A stretch of DNA of 64,000 nt from JACMLC01 sp963720235 (GCA_963720235.1 OY970389.1:124001-188000), one strand, 5' to 3'. Positions 37,601-45,599 are shown, numbered from the stretch's first letter. The notes: generated by a model from the letters alone, not told the origin. A program made the numbers and translations.

Positions 37601-38071
37601 TATCAACTCAATCCAGATTTTTCTTACTTCATCGACACGGAAGAGTTTGACCGTCTCGTCGCGGAAGGCGAGGCCGCGCGGCGCGCAGGCAATCAGGAGC
37701 TTTACATAGAATCTTACGAGAAGGCTCTCGCGCTCTATCGCGGAGATTTTATGCAATCCGTTTACGACGAATGGGTGGACGAGCATCGTTCCTATTATCG
37801 CGAACAATACTTGCGCCTGTTGGAATCTCTGGCCGCCGCCGCCGAAAAGACTCAGGAATGGCCGCGCGCGCTCGACCTCGCGCAGCAGATTCTGCGCGAC
37901 GACCCGTTCCGCGAAGACATACATTGCACAATCATGCGCGCGCACGCCGCGCTCGGAAATCGCGTGGCTGTCAAAGAGCAATACGAATCGCTGCGCAAGT
38001 TGATGAAAGAGGAACTCGGAGTCGAGCCAGTCGCAGAGACGCAGAAGATTTTCAGGGAGTTGATGAAGTAA
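34700..38071 (+). CDS. Large ATPase-TPR-SARP-type transcriptional activator
   Basis: The 1123 residues run in this order: a Pro-rich N-terminus, a MalT-like STAND ATPase (LLSRPRLTERLLANL; Walker A ANAGSGKT, 78-84; Walker B MILVLDDYHHL), a linker domain, a long helical TPR array (about 400-860), then a C-terminal winged helix (about 874-970; LRMLGPVEIFRD, TKRARDILCFIASRRHRRASKDTIIDTFW) and a bacterial transcriptional activation domain (about 975-1120; EEFDRLVAEGEAA, ALALYRGDFM, LARALDLAQQIL-like, YESLRKLMKEELGVEP). This winged helix plus BTAD is the SARP hallmark, here at the C-terminus as in AfsR-like multidomain relatives in other order. It should activate transcription on an ATP/ligand signal. 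The start at 34700 is taken; an ATG at 34763 has a better SD (GAAGAGG). Confidence 0.88.
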   Translation: MVPRPRRDNVAPLAPVEEVDAMSAMQTPPPQVAAPRPAFFLRTKLLPPRPAPELLSRPRLTERLLANLAHPITLVTANAGSGKTTLVADFVRQHGRQVVWYQLDHTDADPSVFLGYVTYGIKQAVPGFGEVMFSYLQESANELARQPERAVDVLLNEVLERVEQQMILVLDDYHHLGAETPVHRVVDRLLAYLPDVMHVIIISRDVPPLALARLRSQASLAIIDRTELLFTDEETQRLFRQVFDLELTAEQLSEYRERTHGWITALQLVRQVAQRQALAHGARDGEAESLNLSEVLRQSERDIFDYFAEEVFADESEEVQQLLLRISLLERIEIDTCGRLYPDMHCASSLPALVRRNVFMTIASDERGEEYRLHPLFQSFLRRRFRSEVGRAGVLAEHARYADYFLGRGKWEQAMQHLLAAEDHVRAAHLIAERGGEWIASGALASLVTFAEALPAAILEAQPRALAHRAEVARLQGDDDAASAWFRRAVTLLREQGDREGEAEALHSLAAITRRQGDYETAFSYLDRAVELTDEKSIVRIKCGNTRGLCLVAMGEWTKAELEFRVALQAAEERNDEHYIRLIAHNLGTPAGIRGDFGEALRWLRRMLRDGDGAPMPQEAIGHLNIARCYLYRGDFASCEQHLARALETCQLFNLMSLRGEVFEAYGNLYREREDAAHAAEFYERASRAYDEAGIDPTRRELLEEQALLRLQMGDAAGARMLLDRLVGARTDAKDEMGRHTAILTRSRVMLVQGEHEAAQRELQPALKYFHEHQLYYYEAQASLALAASLFATGESDAMLEPLGRALDLAARYDYEYWLQREVAHNPQLFASTDAAELLPPDVREQVPAAAAAQRQAQPLAARANLAPQRVTDLTLRMLGPVEIFRDPVRPLAADAWTTKRARDILCFIASRRHRRASKDTIIDTFWGEADFDAVEKNFHPTVSHIRKALNSNQLLKQNFLLYRDGDYQLNPDFSYFIDTEEFDRLVAEGEAARRAGNQELYIESYEKALALYRGDFMQSVYDEWVDEHRSYYREQYLRLLESLAAAAEKTQEWPRALDLAQQILRDDPFREDIHCTIMRAHAALGNRVAVKEQYESLRKLMKEELGVEPVAETQKIFRELMK

Positions 38072-38107
38072 GAGCTATGGCCTCTCTGGCTTCATTAACG
38101 GATTTCG

Positions 38108-38120
38108 CGTAACTACCCGA
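38108..38120. promoter_or_regulatory. 13-bp motif shared with the delta-60 gene leader
   Basis: CGTAACTACCCGA occurs here and at 13212-13224, both within 170 nt upstream of genes for large exported proteins. Function unknown. Confidence 0.3.
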
Positions 38121-38277
38121 TAAAGGAATGATTGAATGCACTCGGAGGTTCGTGATAAAATGACACGATTTTTGGGACGCTTCCCGACCTGCGTACCCAC
38201 TTCATCCCCCGTACAAGAAATTGGCCGCCTCCGTTTACGGCGCAGTCTCTCGCTTGGCCGTTGAATTTTCGACTCTT

Positions 38278-41235
38278 ATGCTTAACCAATTCTGCCACAG
38301 GTCGAGACGATTTATCGCACTCTTTCTCGTCCTTGTTATCGGCGCAGCCCCCTCGCTCGCGGGCATTACGATGACTGGCGCGGATGGCATCACCATGACC
38401 GGAGCCGACGGTGTCACCTACGTCGGCACGAACGGCATCACGATGACAGGCGCGGACGGCTTTCTCGCTTTCACTCCGAACGGCATCACGATGACCGGAG
38501 CCGATGGCATCACCATGACGGGTGCTGACGGCGCGACCTACACAGGCCCCAACGGCGTCAACGCAACCAGAGCCGACGGCATTACGATGACAGGTGCTGA
38601 TGGCATCACGATGACTGGCGCAGATGGCATCACGATGACCGGAGCCGATGGCACGACTTATCAAGCGGATTCAGTTGCTATACGACAGCCGGACGGCATC
38701 ACGATGACGGGTGCTGACGGTATCACGATGACAGGCGCGGATGGCGTCACAAGAACCGGCGCGAACGGTATCACGATGACAGGCGCGGACGGCATCACGA
38801 TGACAGGCGCGGACGGCATCACGATGACAGGCGCGGACGGCATCACTGCCACGCGCGCAGACGGGGTTGTGTTCTCCGTTCCGGCAAATGGCATCACGAT
38901 GACAGGCGCGGACGGTATCACGATGACTGGGGCCGACGGCATCACGATGACGGGCGCGGACGGTATTACGATGACAGGCGCGGATGGTATCACGATGACG
39001 GGCGCGGACGGCGCGGGGAGTGGCATCAGAAGCTTAGACCCTGAGCTGGCTGTGCGTCTCAATAATGTGACGGATGACAGCAACGTCAATGCAGTAGTCA
39101 TCTATCATCAACCGACGACGGATGCAGACATCGCAGCCTTGCAAGCCATAGGAGTTCTCGGAGGCACGCGCTATCGCATGCTGCCGATGGTATGCATCAC
39201 TGCGCGGCGCGACCAGATTGTAGCCATCTCGCGTCTCTCTTCGGTGCGTTCGATTTACGGCACTCGCACGTTGCAGGCAAATCTTGATACGCGACTTGCT
39301 ATCAATGGCGCGTCCCGCGTTCCGCGCGATAGAGATTTGACTATCAGGAATAACGGGATGCCGCTATCGGGTCGCAATGTGACTGTGGCTGTGCTTGATA
39401 CGGGAGTTGACGGCACGCATGCAGACTTGTCCGGTCGTGTAGTCAAGAACGTCAAGCTGGTTGATACGCAGAGCGTGAGCGTGGGCTTTAACAATCCTGT
39501 CAACGTGGAAGGATTGCCGAGCACGGATCAGCTTTACGGTCATGGAACTTTTGTCGCGGGCGTGATTGCAGGAAACGGCATGCGCTCCGGCAATAAATAT
39601 AGCGGCATCGCTCCGGGCGCGCGGATTGTCGGATTGAGCGCGGGCGATTTGAATCTCTCTTATGTGCTGGCTGGTTTTGACTACTTGCTTGCTAACAACG
39701 CGGCTCTGAATGTGCGCGTCGTGAATTGCAGCTTTTCGGCCAACACCGCTTTTGATTTCAACGACCCGGTCAATGTTGCTACGCGTATGCTCGTCGAGAA
39801 CGGCATCAATGTTGTTTTCTCCGCGGGCAATACGGGCTCCGGTCTTAACTCGCTCAACCCTTACGCGGTTGCGCCGTGGGTCATCAGCGTCGGCGCGACG
39901 GATGAACAGGGACGGCTTGCAAACTTCTCTTCGCGCGGCGCGTTTGGCAGTCAAATGTTTCGCCCGACCGTTGTTGCGCCGGGCGTGAGCATCGTTAGTC
40001 TTCGCGGCGCGCTGGTGACGAGCGTCTATGGCGCGCTCGGTAATGAATCCGAGACTGACATGCAGCGTCTGACGCCGGGCGAGATTCCTTTTTATACGAC
40101 TGCGAGCGGGACAAGCTTTTCCGCGCCGCAGGTGGCCGGAGCAATCGCTTTGATGCTCGAAGCCAACCCGCAACTGACGCCAACGCAGGTGCGAGACATC
40201 TTGCAACGCACTGCGACTCCGCTTCCAAGTTACTACGCGCATGAAGTCGGAGCGGGAATGCTGAACACACACGCAGCAGTTTTGGAAGCAGCTTTTCCGC
40301 AGAGACGCATGGGCATGTGGCGCGCGACTCTTGATAGAGGACAGGTGCAGTTCGTCACAGACCAGTTCCAGACTTTCACAGGCACAGTTCAACCCGGCAG
40401 CCCGTTTGACGCGAGCTTCACGATTCCGCAGAACACGCTGCTTGCTTCAATACAGACCGCCTGGGGGCCTATGACAAACATGAATGACCTGGGCCTCACG
40501 GTGTATGACGGCAACGGCAACAAGCGCGGCGAATCGAATGCCAATAACCGCACGGGCCTGACAGGCAAGCGCGAGCGCGTGGCTCTTAAAAATCCTTCGC
40601 CGGGAACGTATCAGGCGCGCATCATTAACACTTTGAGCTTGGCGGGAAGCGCGCAGCCAATCTTCGGCGCGCTCGAAACAACGCGCGTCGAATATGCTCC
40701 ACTCGCGGATTTAAGCGGCCTCAACAGCAGTGTGCAGGCAGACATTTATCAGGCTCTGCGAACTTTTGTGATGTCGTCTTACGGCGCAAATTTCCGACCC
40801 GGCTTTACAGTCTCGCGCGGAGATTTGGCCGCCGCGATGGTGCTCTCAGGTCGCGCGCCGCAATACCTCTCCGCGCAGCCGGGCTTTGCGGATGTGCAGG
40901 ATAATCCGACGCGCCTCTTTGTAGAGAGCGTGCAGTCCGCGCCCTCTGGCCCACTGTTTATGGACACGACGACGGGCGGCAACTTCCGTCCGCTCGACCG
41001 CGTGGATAGATTGACGGCAGCCATCGTGTTAGTGCGCGCAGCAGGGCTGACTTCGCAAGTCAGCACGGCAGGGCCGCTTCCCGTTTTGGATGTGGCGTCA
41101 ATTCCGTCGAGCATGCGCGGCTATGTCTCCGTCGCACTCGCGCGCGGATTGCTCAAGCCGAACGGCGCGCTCTTTAATCCGCAGGCCGCTTTGACTAGAG
41201 CAGAGGCTGGCCCACGCGCTGGCTATGATAAATAA
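38278..41235 (+). CDS. Subtilase with N-terminal ITMTGADG repeats and C-terminal SLH-like repeats
   Basis: This exported S8 peptidase has 985 residues. The signal peptide is 1-28; residues 30-245 are octapeptide repeats. An I9-like prodomain follows (about 262-340; VNAVVIYHQPTTDADIAALQ). The catalytic domain has D374 (VLDTGVDGTH), H422 (GHGTF) and S613 (GTSFSAP). A P-domain-like beta region follows, then S-layer-homology-like repeats (about 830-985; GFADVQDNPTR, FRPLDRVDRLTAAIVLVRAAG). The final repeat breaks off at LTRAEAGPRAGYDK; removing one G at 41205/41206 would restore LTRAELAHALA and run to 41251. It is probably held at or near the cell surface. The ATG at 38278 gives the signal peptide; a TTG upstream does not. 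Confidence 0.9.
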   Translation: MLNQFCHRSRRFIALFLVLVIGAAPSLAGITMTGADGITMTGADGVTYVGTNGITMTGADGFLAFTPNGITMTGADGITMTGADGATYTGPNGVNATRADGITMTGADGITMTGADGITMTGADGTTYQADSVAIRQPDGITMTGADGITMTGADGVTRTGANGITMTGADGITMTGADGITMTGADGITATRADGVVFSVPANGITMTGADGITMTGADGITMTGADGITMTGADGITMTGADGAGSGIRSLDPELAVRLNNVTDDSNVNAVVIYHQPTTDADIAALQAIGVLGGTRYRMLPMVCITARRDQIVAISRLSSVRSIYGTRTLQANLDTRLAINGASRVPRDRDLTIRNNGMPLSGRNVTVAVLDTGVDGTHADLSGRVVKNVKLVDTQSVSVGFNNPVNVEGLPSTDQLYGHGTFVAGVIAGNGMRSGNKYSGIAPGARIVGLSAGDLNLSYVLAGFDYLLANNAALNVRVVNCSFSANTAFDFNDPVNVATRMLVENGINVVFSAGNTGSGLNSLNPYAVAPWVISVGATDEQGRLANFSSRGAFGSQMFRPTVVAPGVSIVSLRGALVTSVYGALGNESETDMQRLTPGEIPFYTTASGTSFSAPQVAGAIALMLEANPQLTPTQVRDILQRTATPLPSYYAHEVGAGMLNTHAAVLEAAFPQRRMGMWRATLDRGQVQFVTDQFQTFTGTVQPGSPFDASFTIPQNTLLASIQTAWGPMTNMNDLGLTVYDGNGNKRGESNANNRTGLTGKRERVALKNPSPGTYQARIINTLSLAGSAQPIFGALETTRVEYAPLADLSGLNSSVQADIYQALRTFVMSSYGANFRPGFTVSRGDLAAAMVLSGRAPQYLSAQPGFADVQDNPTRLFVESVQSAPSGPLFMDTTTGGNFRPLDRVDRLTAAIVLVRAAGLTSQVSTAGPLPVLDVASIPSSMRGYVSVALARGLLKPNGALFNPQAALTRAEAGPRAGYDK
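38365..39012 (+). repeat. 24-bp coding tandem repeats (octapeptide ITMTGADG)
   Basis: These 648 bp encode 18 perfect ITMTGADG units and 8 degenerate ones (such as VTYVGTNG, ATYTGPNG, VNATRADG, ITATRADG). The degenerate units break the perfect ones into runs of 2, 1, 2, 3, 2, 3 and 5. Synonymous codon differences between perfect units show that the peptide, not only the DNA, is kept. The spacing TG-D-G is reminiscent of, but not equal to, RTX nonapeptides. Confidence 0.95.
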
Positions 41236-41274
41236 GCCGCCGACTGAATAAGCTCTAAAACTTCCGTTCACGAC

Positions 41275-41318
41275 AAAACGCGTGCGTCAATGTAACTGTT
41301 GACGCACGCGTTTTATTT
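41275..41318 (+). terminator. Rho-independent terminator
   Basis: A perfect 16-bp stem (41275-41290 with 41299-41314) around an 8-nt loop contains AACGCGTGCGTCAA and ends in TTTTATTTTG. It closes the first subtilase transcript. Confidence 0.9.
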
Positions 41319-41384
41319 TGCGCACAGGTTTGCGTGGAGTGAGAGATTGCAGAAGTATGTGTTAGTGAGAAGATAAAAAGCAGG

Positions 41385-41497
41385 TTTCCCGCAAAGGCGC
41401 AAAGACGCAAAGAAAAGACGCGAAGAAAGCATGCAAGCTAAGTAAAGCTTCAAGACCTTTGCGTGCTTTCTTTGCGCCTTTGCGCCTTTGCGGGAGA
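41385..41497. repeat. Intergenic inverted repeat, CGCAAAG family (copy 5)
   Basis: CCCGCAAAGGCGCAAAGACG on the left and CTTTGCGCCTTTGCGCC with TTTGCGGGAG on the right form long arms. It lies directly upstream of the first CTCAAG pair of the M36 gene. Confidence 0.75.
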
Positions 41498-41512
41498 TTG
41501 TCTTTTGCCCTC

Positions 41513-41529
41513 CTCAAGTTTGCCTCAAG
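41513..41529 (+). promoter_or_regulatory. CTCAAG direct repeat, distal cluster of the M36 gene
   Basis: CTCAAG at 41513 and 41524, 11 bp apart. It lies 75 bp upstream of the proximal pair at 41588/41599, about seven helical turns, so on the same DNA face. Confidence 0.5.
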
Positions 41530-41587
41530 TAGATTAAAACCGCCGGATTTCTTAGGAAAAAAGCATTTTCTTCATTCCTCTTCGCGT

Positions 41588-41604
41588 CTCAAGTTTTTCT
41601 CAAA
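41588..41604 (+). promoter_or_regulatory. CTCAAG direct repeat, proximal cluster of the M36 gene
   Basis: CTCAAG at 41588 and CTCAAA at 41599, 11 bp apart. A -10-like GTAAAT begins at 41613, 8 bp after the second unit, the spacing reported for SARP-activated promoters. The gene starts at 41664. Confidence 0.55.
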
Positions 41605-41663
41605 CGGTTTCCGTAAATTTGTCAGCATCGGAAGTGTGCGGGCATCAATCGGAGGAGAGGAAA

Positions 41664-44600
41664 ATGAAGACCAACATGCTGAGGAATCGCAAATCACAAA
41701 TCGCAATCTTTTTAGTTGTCCTGCTGGTTGTGACAACGCTCATCATCGTGCCTGCGCCTTCGCGCGCGAGTGGGCCACAGACGAGCGCGTTCAACTTTGA
41801 CCCGTATCGCAGGAGCGTGCCGAATGTGGATGTCAATTCGCTGGCGGCGGCGACGCGCCAGCCGACGAGCGCGCAGGTCGCGGCTCTGGACGGATTCAAG
41901 GGCAGCTATGGCGAGCAGGCGACTGTGCGCTGGAATCCTTTCGCGGGTTCGCCCGATGTGATGATGGGATTTCACACAGCTCCTTCTTCAGACACGCCGG
42001 AAAATACCGCGCGCGCTTTTGTCGCGGCCAATTCAAATCTCTTCGGCGTCAGTCCAGCTTCGCTGCGCTTAGTTGACCAGAAGGAAGCTTTCGGCGGTTA
42101 TCTCTTGCGCTTTCAGCAGACGGTTGGAAGCGTGGAGGTCGCTGGCGGCGGGCTTGGATTTTTGATGAACTCCGAAAAGCAGATACGGATGGTGATGGGC
42201 TCTACCTTTCGCGATGCTGATGCTGTACAGACCTCGACTGCGCTGACGGGCGCGTTGGCTTCGCAGACTGTGCAGGCAGAGCTTGCGCGTTATGCTGTGA
42301 ACTGGCCGAGCGGCGCAGAGCAGATTATGGCTCCGGCTCTGGACAGGTTGACGCAGGAAGTCGCTCCTGTCTTGCGCGAGCCGCGTTTGAATATTTATCC
42401 GACGGCGGATGGCTACCGTATGGCCTGGAATGTGATTACTTTTTCCCGAAACCCGTTCGGCATGTTTATCACGCAGGTTGATGCTTCGAACGGTCAGATT
42501 CTTTCAAGGGAAAATTTAGTTCGTTATCAGAATGAGACTCTGCCTTACACTGCGGACATTTTTCCGAGCACTCCGAAGCTGGCTAACCCGGACACCGGCG
42601 AATACAAAAAGGATGCTACAGGCGCGCCCGAAGGATTGTTGCGCGTGCAGCTTCGCTCATTTAATCCGGGAACGAATGCGACGGGCGTGAACGGCACTTT
42701 GAGCGGGCCGCATGCGCTCGTGCAGAATGTCCTTGCGACCAAGCAGCCTTTCGCGCAGAGCGCGCTCGGCACGTTTCATTTCCGCAATGACAATCCTCCG
42801 CTCGAAGCGCAGCCGAACGAGGCGGACGATCTGGCAGAGCCAGCCGAACATTTCGATACGTCAAATCTTTTCTTCTTTATCAATTATCTGGTCGAGTACA
42901 TCAACGACATACATCGTCGCGCGGATTCCGTGCACAGCCCCATCGGTCAGGGCGATTTCCCTGACAACTATCAAAACAGCGACCGCCCGCTCGTAGGGCT
43001 CTCGCATTTCCCGAACACGATTGCTCCGACACTTGGAGGCAGCGCGCCGGACACGACGAGCCCGGACACGATTCTTCGTTCGATAGCCGGATTCGATAAC
43101 GCTTTCTCGCTGCCTGTGATTCAGACTGTGGACACGCCCGCAGGCCCGCAGAAGATTGTGATTAACCCGACCGTTTATGGTCACGGCTATCTCTTCAACG
43201 ATTTAGGCAAAGACGGCCCGGTCGCTTATCACGAAGGAATGCATTCCATCTCGACGCCGATTGCGGGACTCGAAGGCGGGCCGGAAGGCAGCGCGATGAA
43301 CGAAGGACAGGCGGATTTGTGGGCCTATACGATTACGGGCGCGGAAGCGATTGGCGAGTATGGCGTGCAGGGCTCCAGGATTCGCGCGGCGTTTCGCGCG
43401 CAGGGACGCGACCCGAACTCTCTGGCGTGGATTCGCTCTGTGCATACGACTTTGAAATATTCTGAGCTTGGCACGCGCGGAAATCCTGCTGCGTTTGAAG
43501 AGCATCGTGATGGTGAGATTTATGTGGCCGCGATGCATGGCGTGCGCGAGTTGATGATTGCAGCAGAGCCGCAGATGCAATTTAAGCGTCCGGCGTTTTT
43601 GGATGGACAGCCGACTCGCAGCATCTCTCGCGGGCAGGAATCATGGGAGAGAATCTTTTTAGGCTCGCTCTACCTGCTCGGTCTGACCGCGCCGGATACT
43701 TTCGTCAAAGCGCGCGATTCGTTCATCATGGCCGATAGGATTTTGTATCCGACGGATGCTTCAGACCTCGACGCGCCGGGCCAGCACGAAGCTTTAATCT
43801 GGCAGGTCTTTGCGTCGCATGAGATTGGCCTCAACGCTGCGGCTCCGATTGGCGGGCGGCAGACCATCTCGACGGCTGTGCCGGAGTTTGCTCTGGACCA
43901 GAACCACGTGGCTGCGCCGCAGGGCGTGATTCTCGAACCCGCTTCGACAAAGTCTGTGCGCCTCTCCTGGCAGCCATCCGAAGGCGCAGTCGCTTACGAA
44001 GTCTTCAAGAGAAAAATCGGGACAGCAGGGCAGCGTCAGTTTAAGGGCGTGCCGGGCCGCGAATATTTTGATGGAGACAATGCTACGACCGGATGGAGTC
44101 ATGTCTCTTATGTGACTTCTGGGACGAGCTATGAAGACAAGGGCGCGATTGCGGAATTCTTTGCGCCAGTCGGCATCAAGAACACGAATGAGGCGAACGG
44201 CTTTAATCAGATGTTCGATACGGAGTATGCCGTCAGAGCTTTGAATGTGAATCCGAACAAGCAGTTTGGCGCAAGCGATTTGAGCGGCTCTGCTTCGTTG
44301 AGCTCAGGCATACAGGATGTCTCGTCTGCGATTCAATCTGCTGTCTCGAACATGTCGTTTGCCAACGGCGTCTTCGAGTTTGACCAGACCTTGCGAAACA
44401 ACGGCGTCAGTGCCGCTGACCGGACTGCTTTTGCTCCAATCAACTTTAAGATTGTCAGCATCTCGCATCCGTCCGTGACAGTGGCGAACGCAGACAACGG
44501 CGGCGACGGACGAGGCGTGCCAGCCAACTTTGTCTATAACGAGACGCTGCCCGCAGGCGCGACTTCCGCAGCGCATCGCTTGAAATTCAACAACCCGCAG

Positions 44601-45194
44601 GCGCAGCTCTTTACCTTCGACGCGCTGGTCACGGCGCGTGTGCGCGGAGCTTCGATTGCGGCAAACGGTCGCCAGCCATACGACGGCGACGGCGGTGGCC
44701 GCTCTCCGATTGACCTGTCGAGCGTGACGGACACATACAATGGGCTCATCGTTCTCGGTAGCGGCGGCAACGTGCTCGTAAATGGCGTTGACTACATGGA
44801 TGTGCCTTTCGTTGCCAAAGAAGGCTCGTTTGGCGTCACGGGCAGGCTCACAGCCTCGCCTGTTTCGGCGGGCGCGTATCCTGACCTGGATTTTGAACTG
44901 AGAGACGACGCGGGCCATGTGCTCGATTCGTCCGGCAACTTCGGGCCGCAGGAAGAGGTGGGCGCAGGCATCACGCCCGGACGCACGTATATCTATCGCG
45001 TCATAGGATTCGGCAACGGGCCGACGCAGTTCACCATCACCAGCGAGCAGTTCATCCTGAACGGCTCAGGCGGCGCGCAGCAGGGCGGCGGCAATAGCGC
45101 CTTCCAGCCAGCGACGACGGGCGTGAATGTGACCAGACGCGTGCGCTTTACGGTCAATCCGTTGACTCGCGCAGTTTCCTTCAGGATTCTGTAG
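41664..45194 (+). CDS. Large exported M36/fungalysin-like metallopeptidase
   Basis: The 1176 residues start with a signal peptide (to about SRAS). An FTP-like prodomain covers about 85-215 (ENTARAFVAANSNLFGVSP, FQQTVGSVEVAGGGLGFLM). The zinc site is HEGMH (H523, E524, H527) with the third ligand E547 in NEGQADLWAY, a fungalysin/thermolysin-clan layout. A region near 745-780 resembles a fibronectin-type turn (SVRLSWQPSEGAVAYEVF), and the C-terminal about 150 residues are beta-rich and may be a targeting domain. The ATG follows GGAGGAGAGG. Two predicted SARP-type sites lie upstream and a palindromic element follows the stop by 5 nt. Confidence 0.87.
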   Translation: MKTNMLRNRKSQIAIFLVVLLVVTTLIIVPAPSRASGPQTSAFNFDPYRRSVPNVDVNSLAAATRQPTSAQVAALDGFKGSYGEQATVRWNPFAGSPDVMMGFHTAPSSDTPENTARAFVAANSNLFGVSPASLRLVDQKEAFGGYLLRFQQTVGSVEVAGGGLGFLMNSEKQIRMVMGSTFRDADAVQTSTALTGALASQTVQAELARYAVNWPSGAEQIMAPALDRLTQEVAPVLREPRLNIYPTADGYRMAWNVITFSRNPFGMFITQVDASNGQILSRENLVRYQNETLPYTADIFPSTPKLANPDTGEYKKDATGAPEGLLRVQLRSFNPGTNATGVNGTLSGPHALVQNVLATKQPFAQSALGTFHFRNDNPPLEAQPNEADDLAEPAEHFDTSNLFFFINYLVEYINDIHRRADSVHSPIGQGDFPDNYQNSDRPLVGLSHFPNTIAPTLGGSAPDTTSPDTILRSIAGFDNAFSLPVIQTVDTPAGPQKIVINPTVYGHGYLFNDLGKDGPVAYHEGMHSISTPIAGLEGGPEGSAMNEGQADLWAYTITGAEAIGEYGVQGSRIRAAFRAQGRDPNSLAWIRSVHTTLKYSELGTRGNPAAFEEHRDGEIYVAAMHGVRELMIAAEPQMQFKRPAFLDGQPTRSISRGQESWERIFLGSLYLLGLTAPDTFVKARDSFIMADRILYPTDASDLDAPGQHEALIWQVFASHEIGLNAAAPIGGRQTISTAVPEFALDQNHVAAPQGVILEPASTKSVRLSWQPSEGAVAYEVFKRKIGTAGQRQFKGVPGREYFDGDNATTGWSHVSYVTSGTSYEDKGAIAEFFAPVGIKNTNEANGFNQMFDTEYAVRALNVNPNKQFGASDLSGSASLSSGIQDVSSAIQSAVSNMSFANGVFEFDQTLRNNGVSAADRTAFAPINFKIVSISHPSVTVANADNGGDGRGVPANFVYNETLPAGATSAAHRLKFNNPQAQLFTFDALVTARVRGASIAANGRQPYDGDGGGRSPIDLSSVTDTYNGLIVLGSGGNVLVNGVDYMDVPFVAKEGSFGVTGRLTASPVSAGAYPDLDFELRDDAGHVLDSSGNFGPQEEVGAGITPGRTYIYRVIGFGNGPTQFTITSEQFILNGSGGAQQGGGNSAFQPATTGVNVTRRVRFTVNPLTRAVSFRIL

Positions 45195-45199
45195 TCTGA

Positions 45200-45278
45200 T
45201 ACGCCCTCCCTGACAGTCGGGCTACTGCCCCTCCGGCGAAAGTTGACGGGGCGGTAGCCCGACCGTCAAGGAGGGCGC
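45200..45278. repeat. Palindromic element, GCCCTCCCTGACGGTCGGGC family (copy 2)
   Basis: ACGCCCTCCCTGACAGTCGG on the left pairs with its complement ending GGAGGGCGC on the right; the inner part is GCTACTGCCCCTC..GGGGCGGTAGC. Here too it starts within a few nt of a stop codon. Confidence 0.8.
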
Positions 45279-45293
45279 AAGGCATTTGCAATT

Positions 45294-45566
45294 TTGTCAG
45301 CCGACACAGGAGCTTTGTTGGCTAACATAACAGTTTTGTCAGTTAACAAAGCTCTATTGTTAGCCAACAACGCTCTTGTGTCGGCTGACAAAGCCCTTGT
45401 ATCAGCTGACAAAGCCCTTGTATCAGCTGACAAGGCTCTTGTATCAGCTGACAAGGCTCTTGTGTCAGCCAACAACGCTCCATTGTTGACTGACAACGCT
45501 CCATTGTTGACTGACAAGGCTCTTGTGTTAGGTGACACAAGAGCCTTGTCAGTCAACAAGTTGCTG
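45294..45566. repeat. 13 x 21-bp tandem repeat with internal palindrome
   Basis: Thirteen contiguous 21-bp units have the consensus TTGTCAGCTGACAA plus about GCTCTTG; the first 14 bp are self-complementary. Outer units diverge and the middle four are nearly identical. The 21-bp period keeps frame, so both strands read as heptad repeats: about V-S-A-D-K-A-L on plus and A-D-T-R-A-L-S on minus, each within an open frame started only by TTG and lacking a good SD. It may be a protein-binding or structural array rather than a gene. Confidence 0.9.
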
Positions 45567-45599
45567 TTCGCAGTTGAATCCGCCCACTCTGTTCCATGC

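Noticed and set aside
38365..39012. Regular 24-bp repeats as a possible CRISPR array
   Set aside because: Units are contiguous or separated by other whole octapeptide codon blocks, in frame inside a signal-peptide protein; there are no unique spacers and no cas genes.
45294..45566. 21-bp repeats as a CRISPR array or as a certain protein gene
   Set aside because: There are no spacers. Both strands are open only because the unit is palindromic and a multiple of three; starts are TTG without a convincing SD, so no CDS was annotated.
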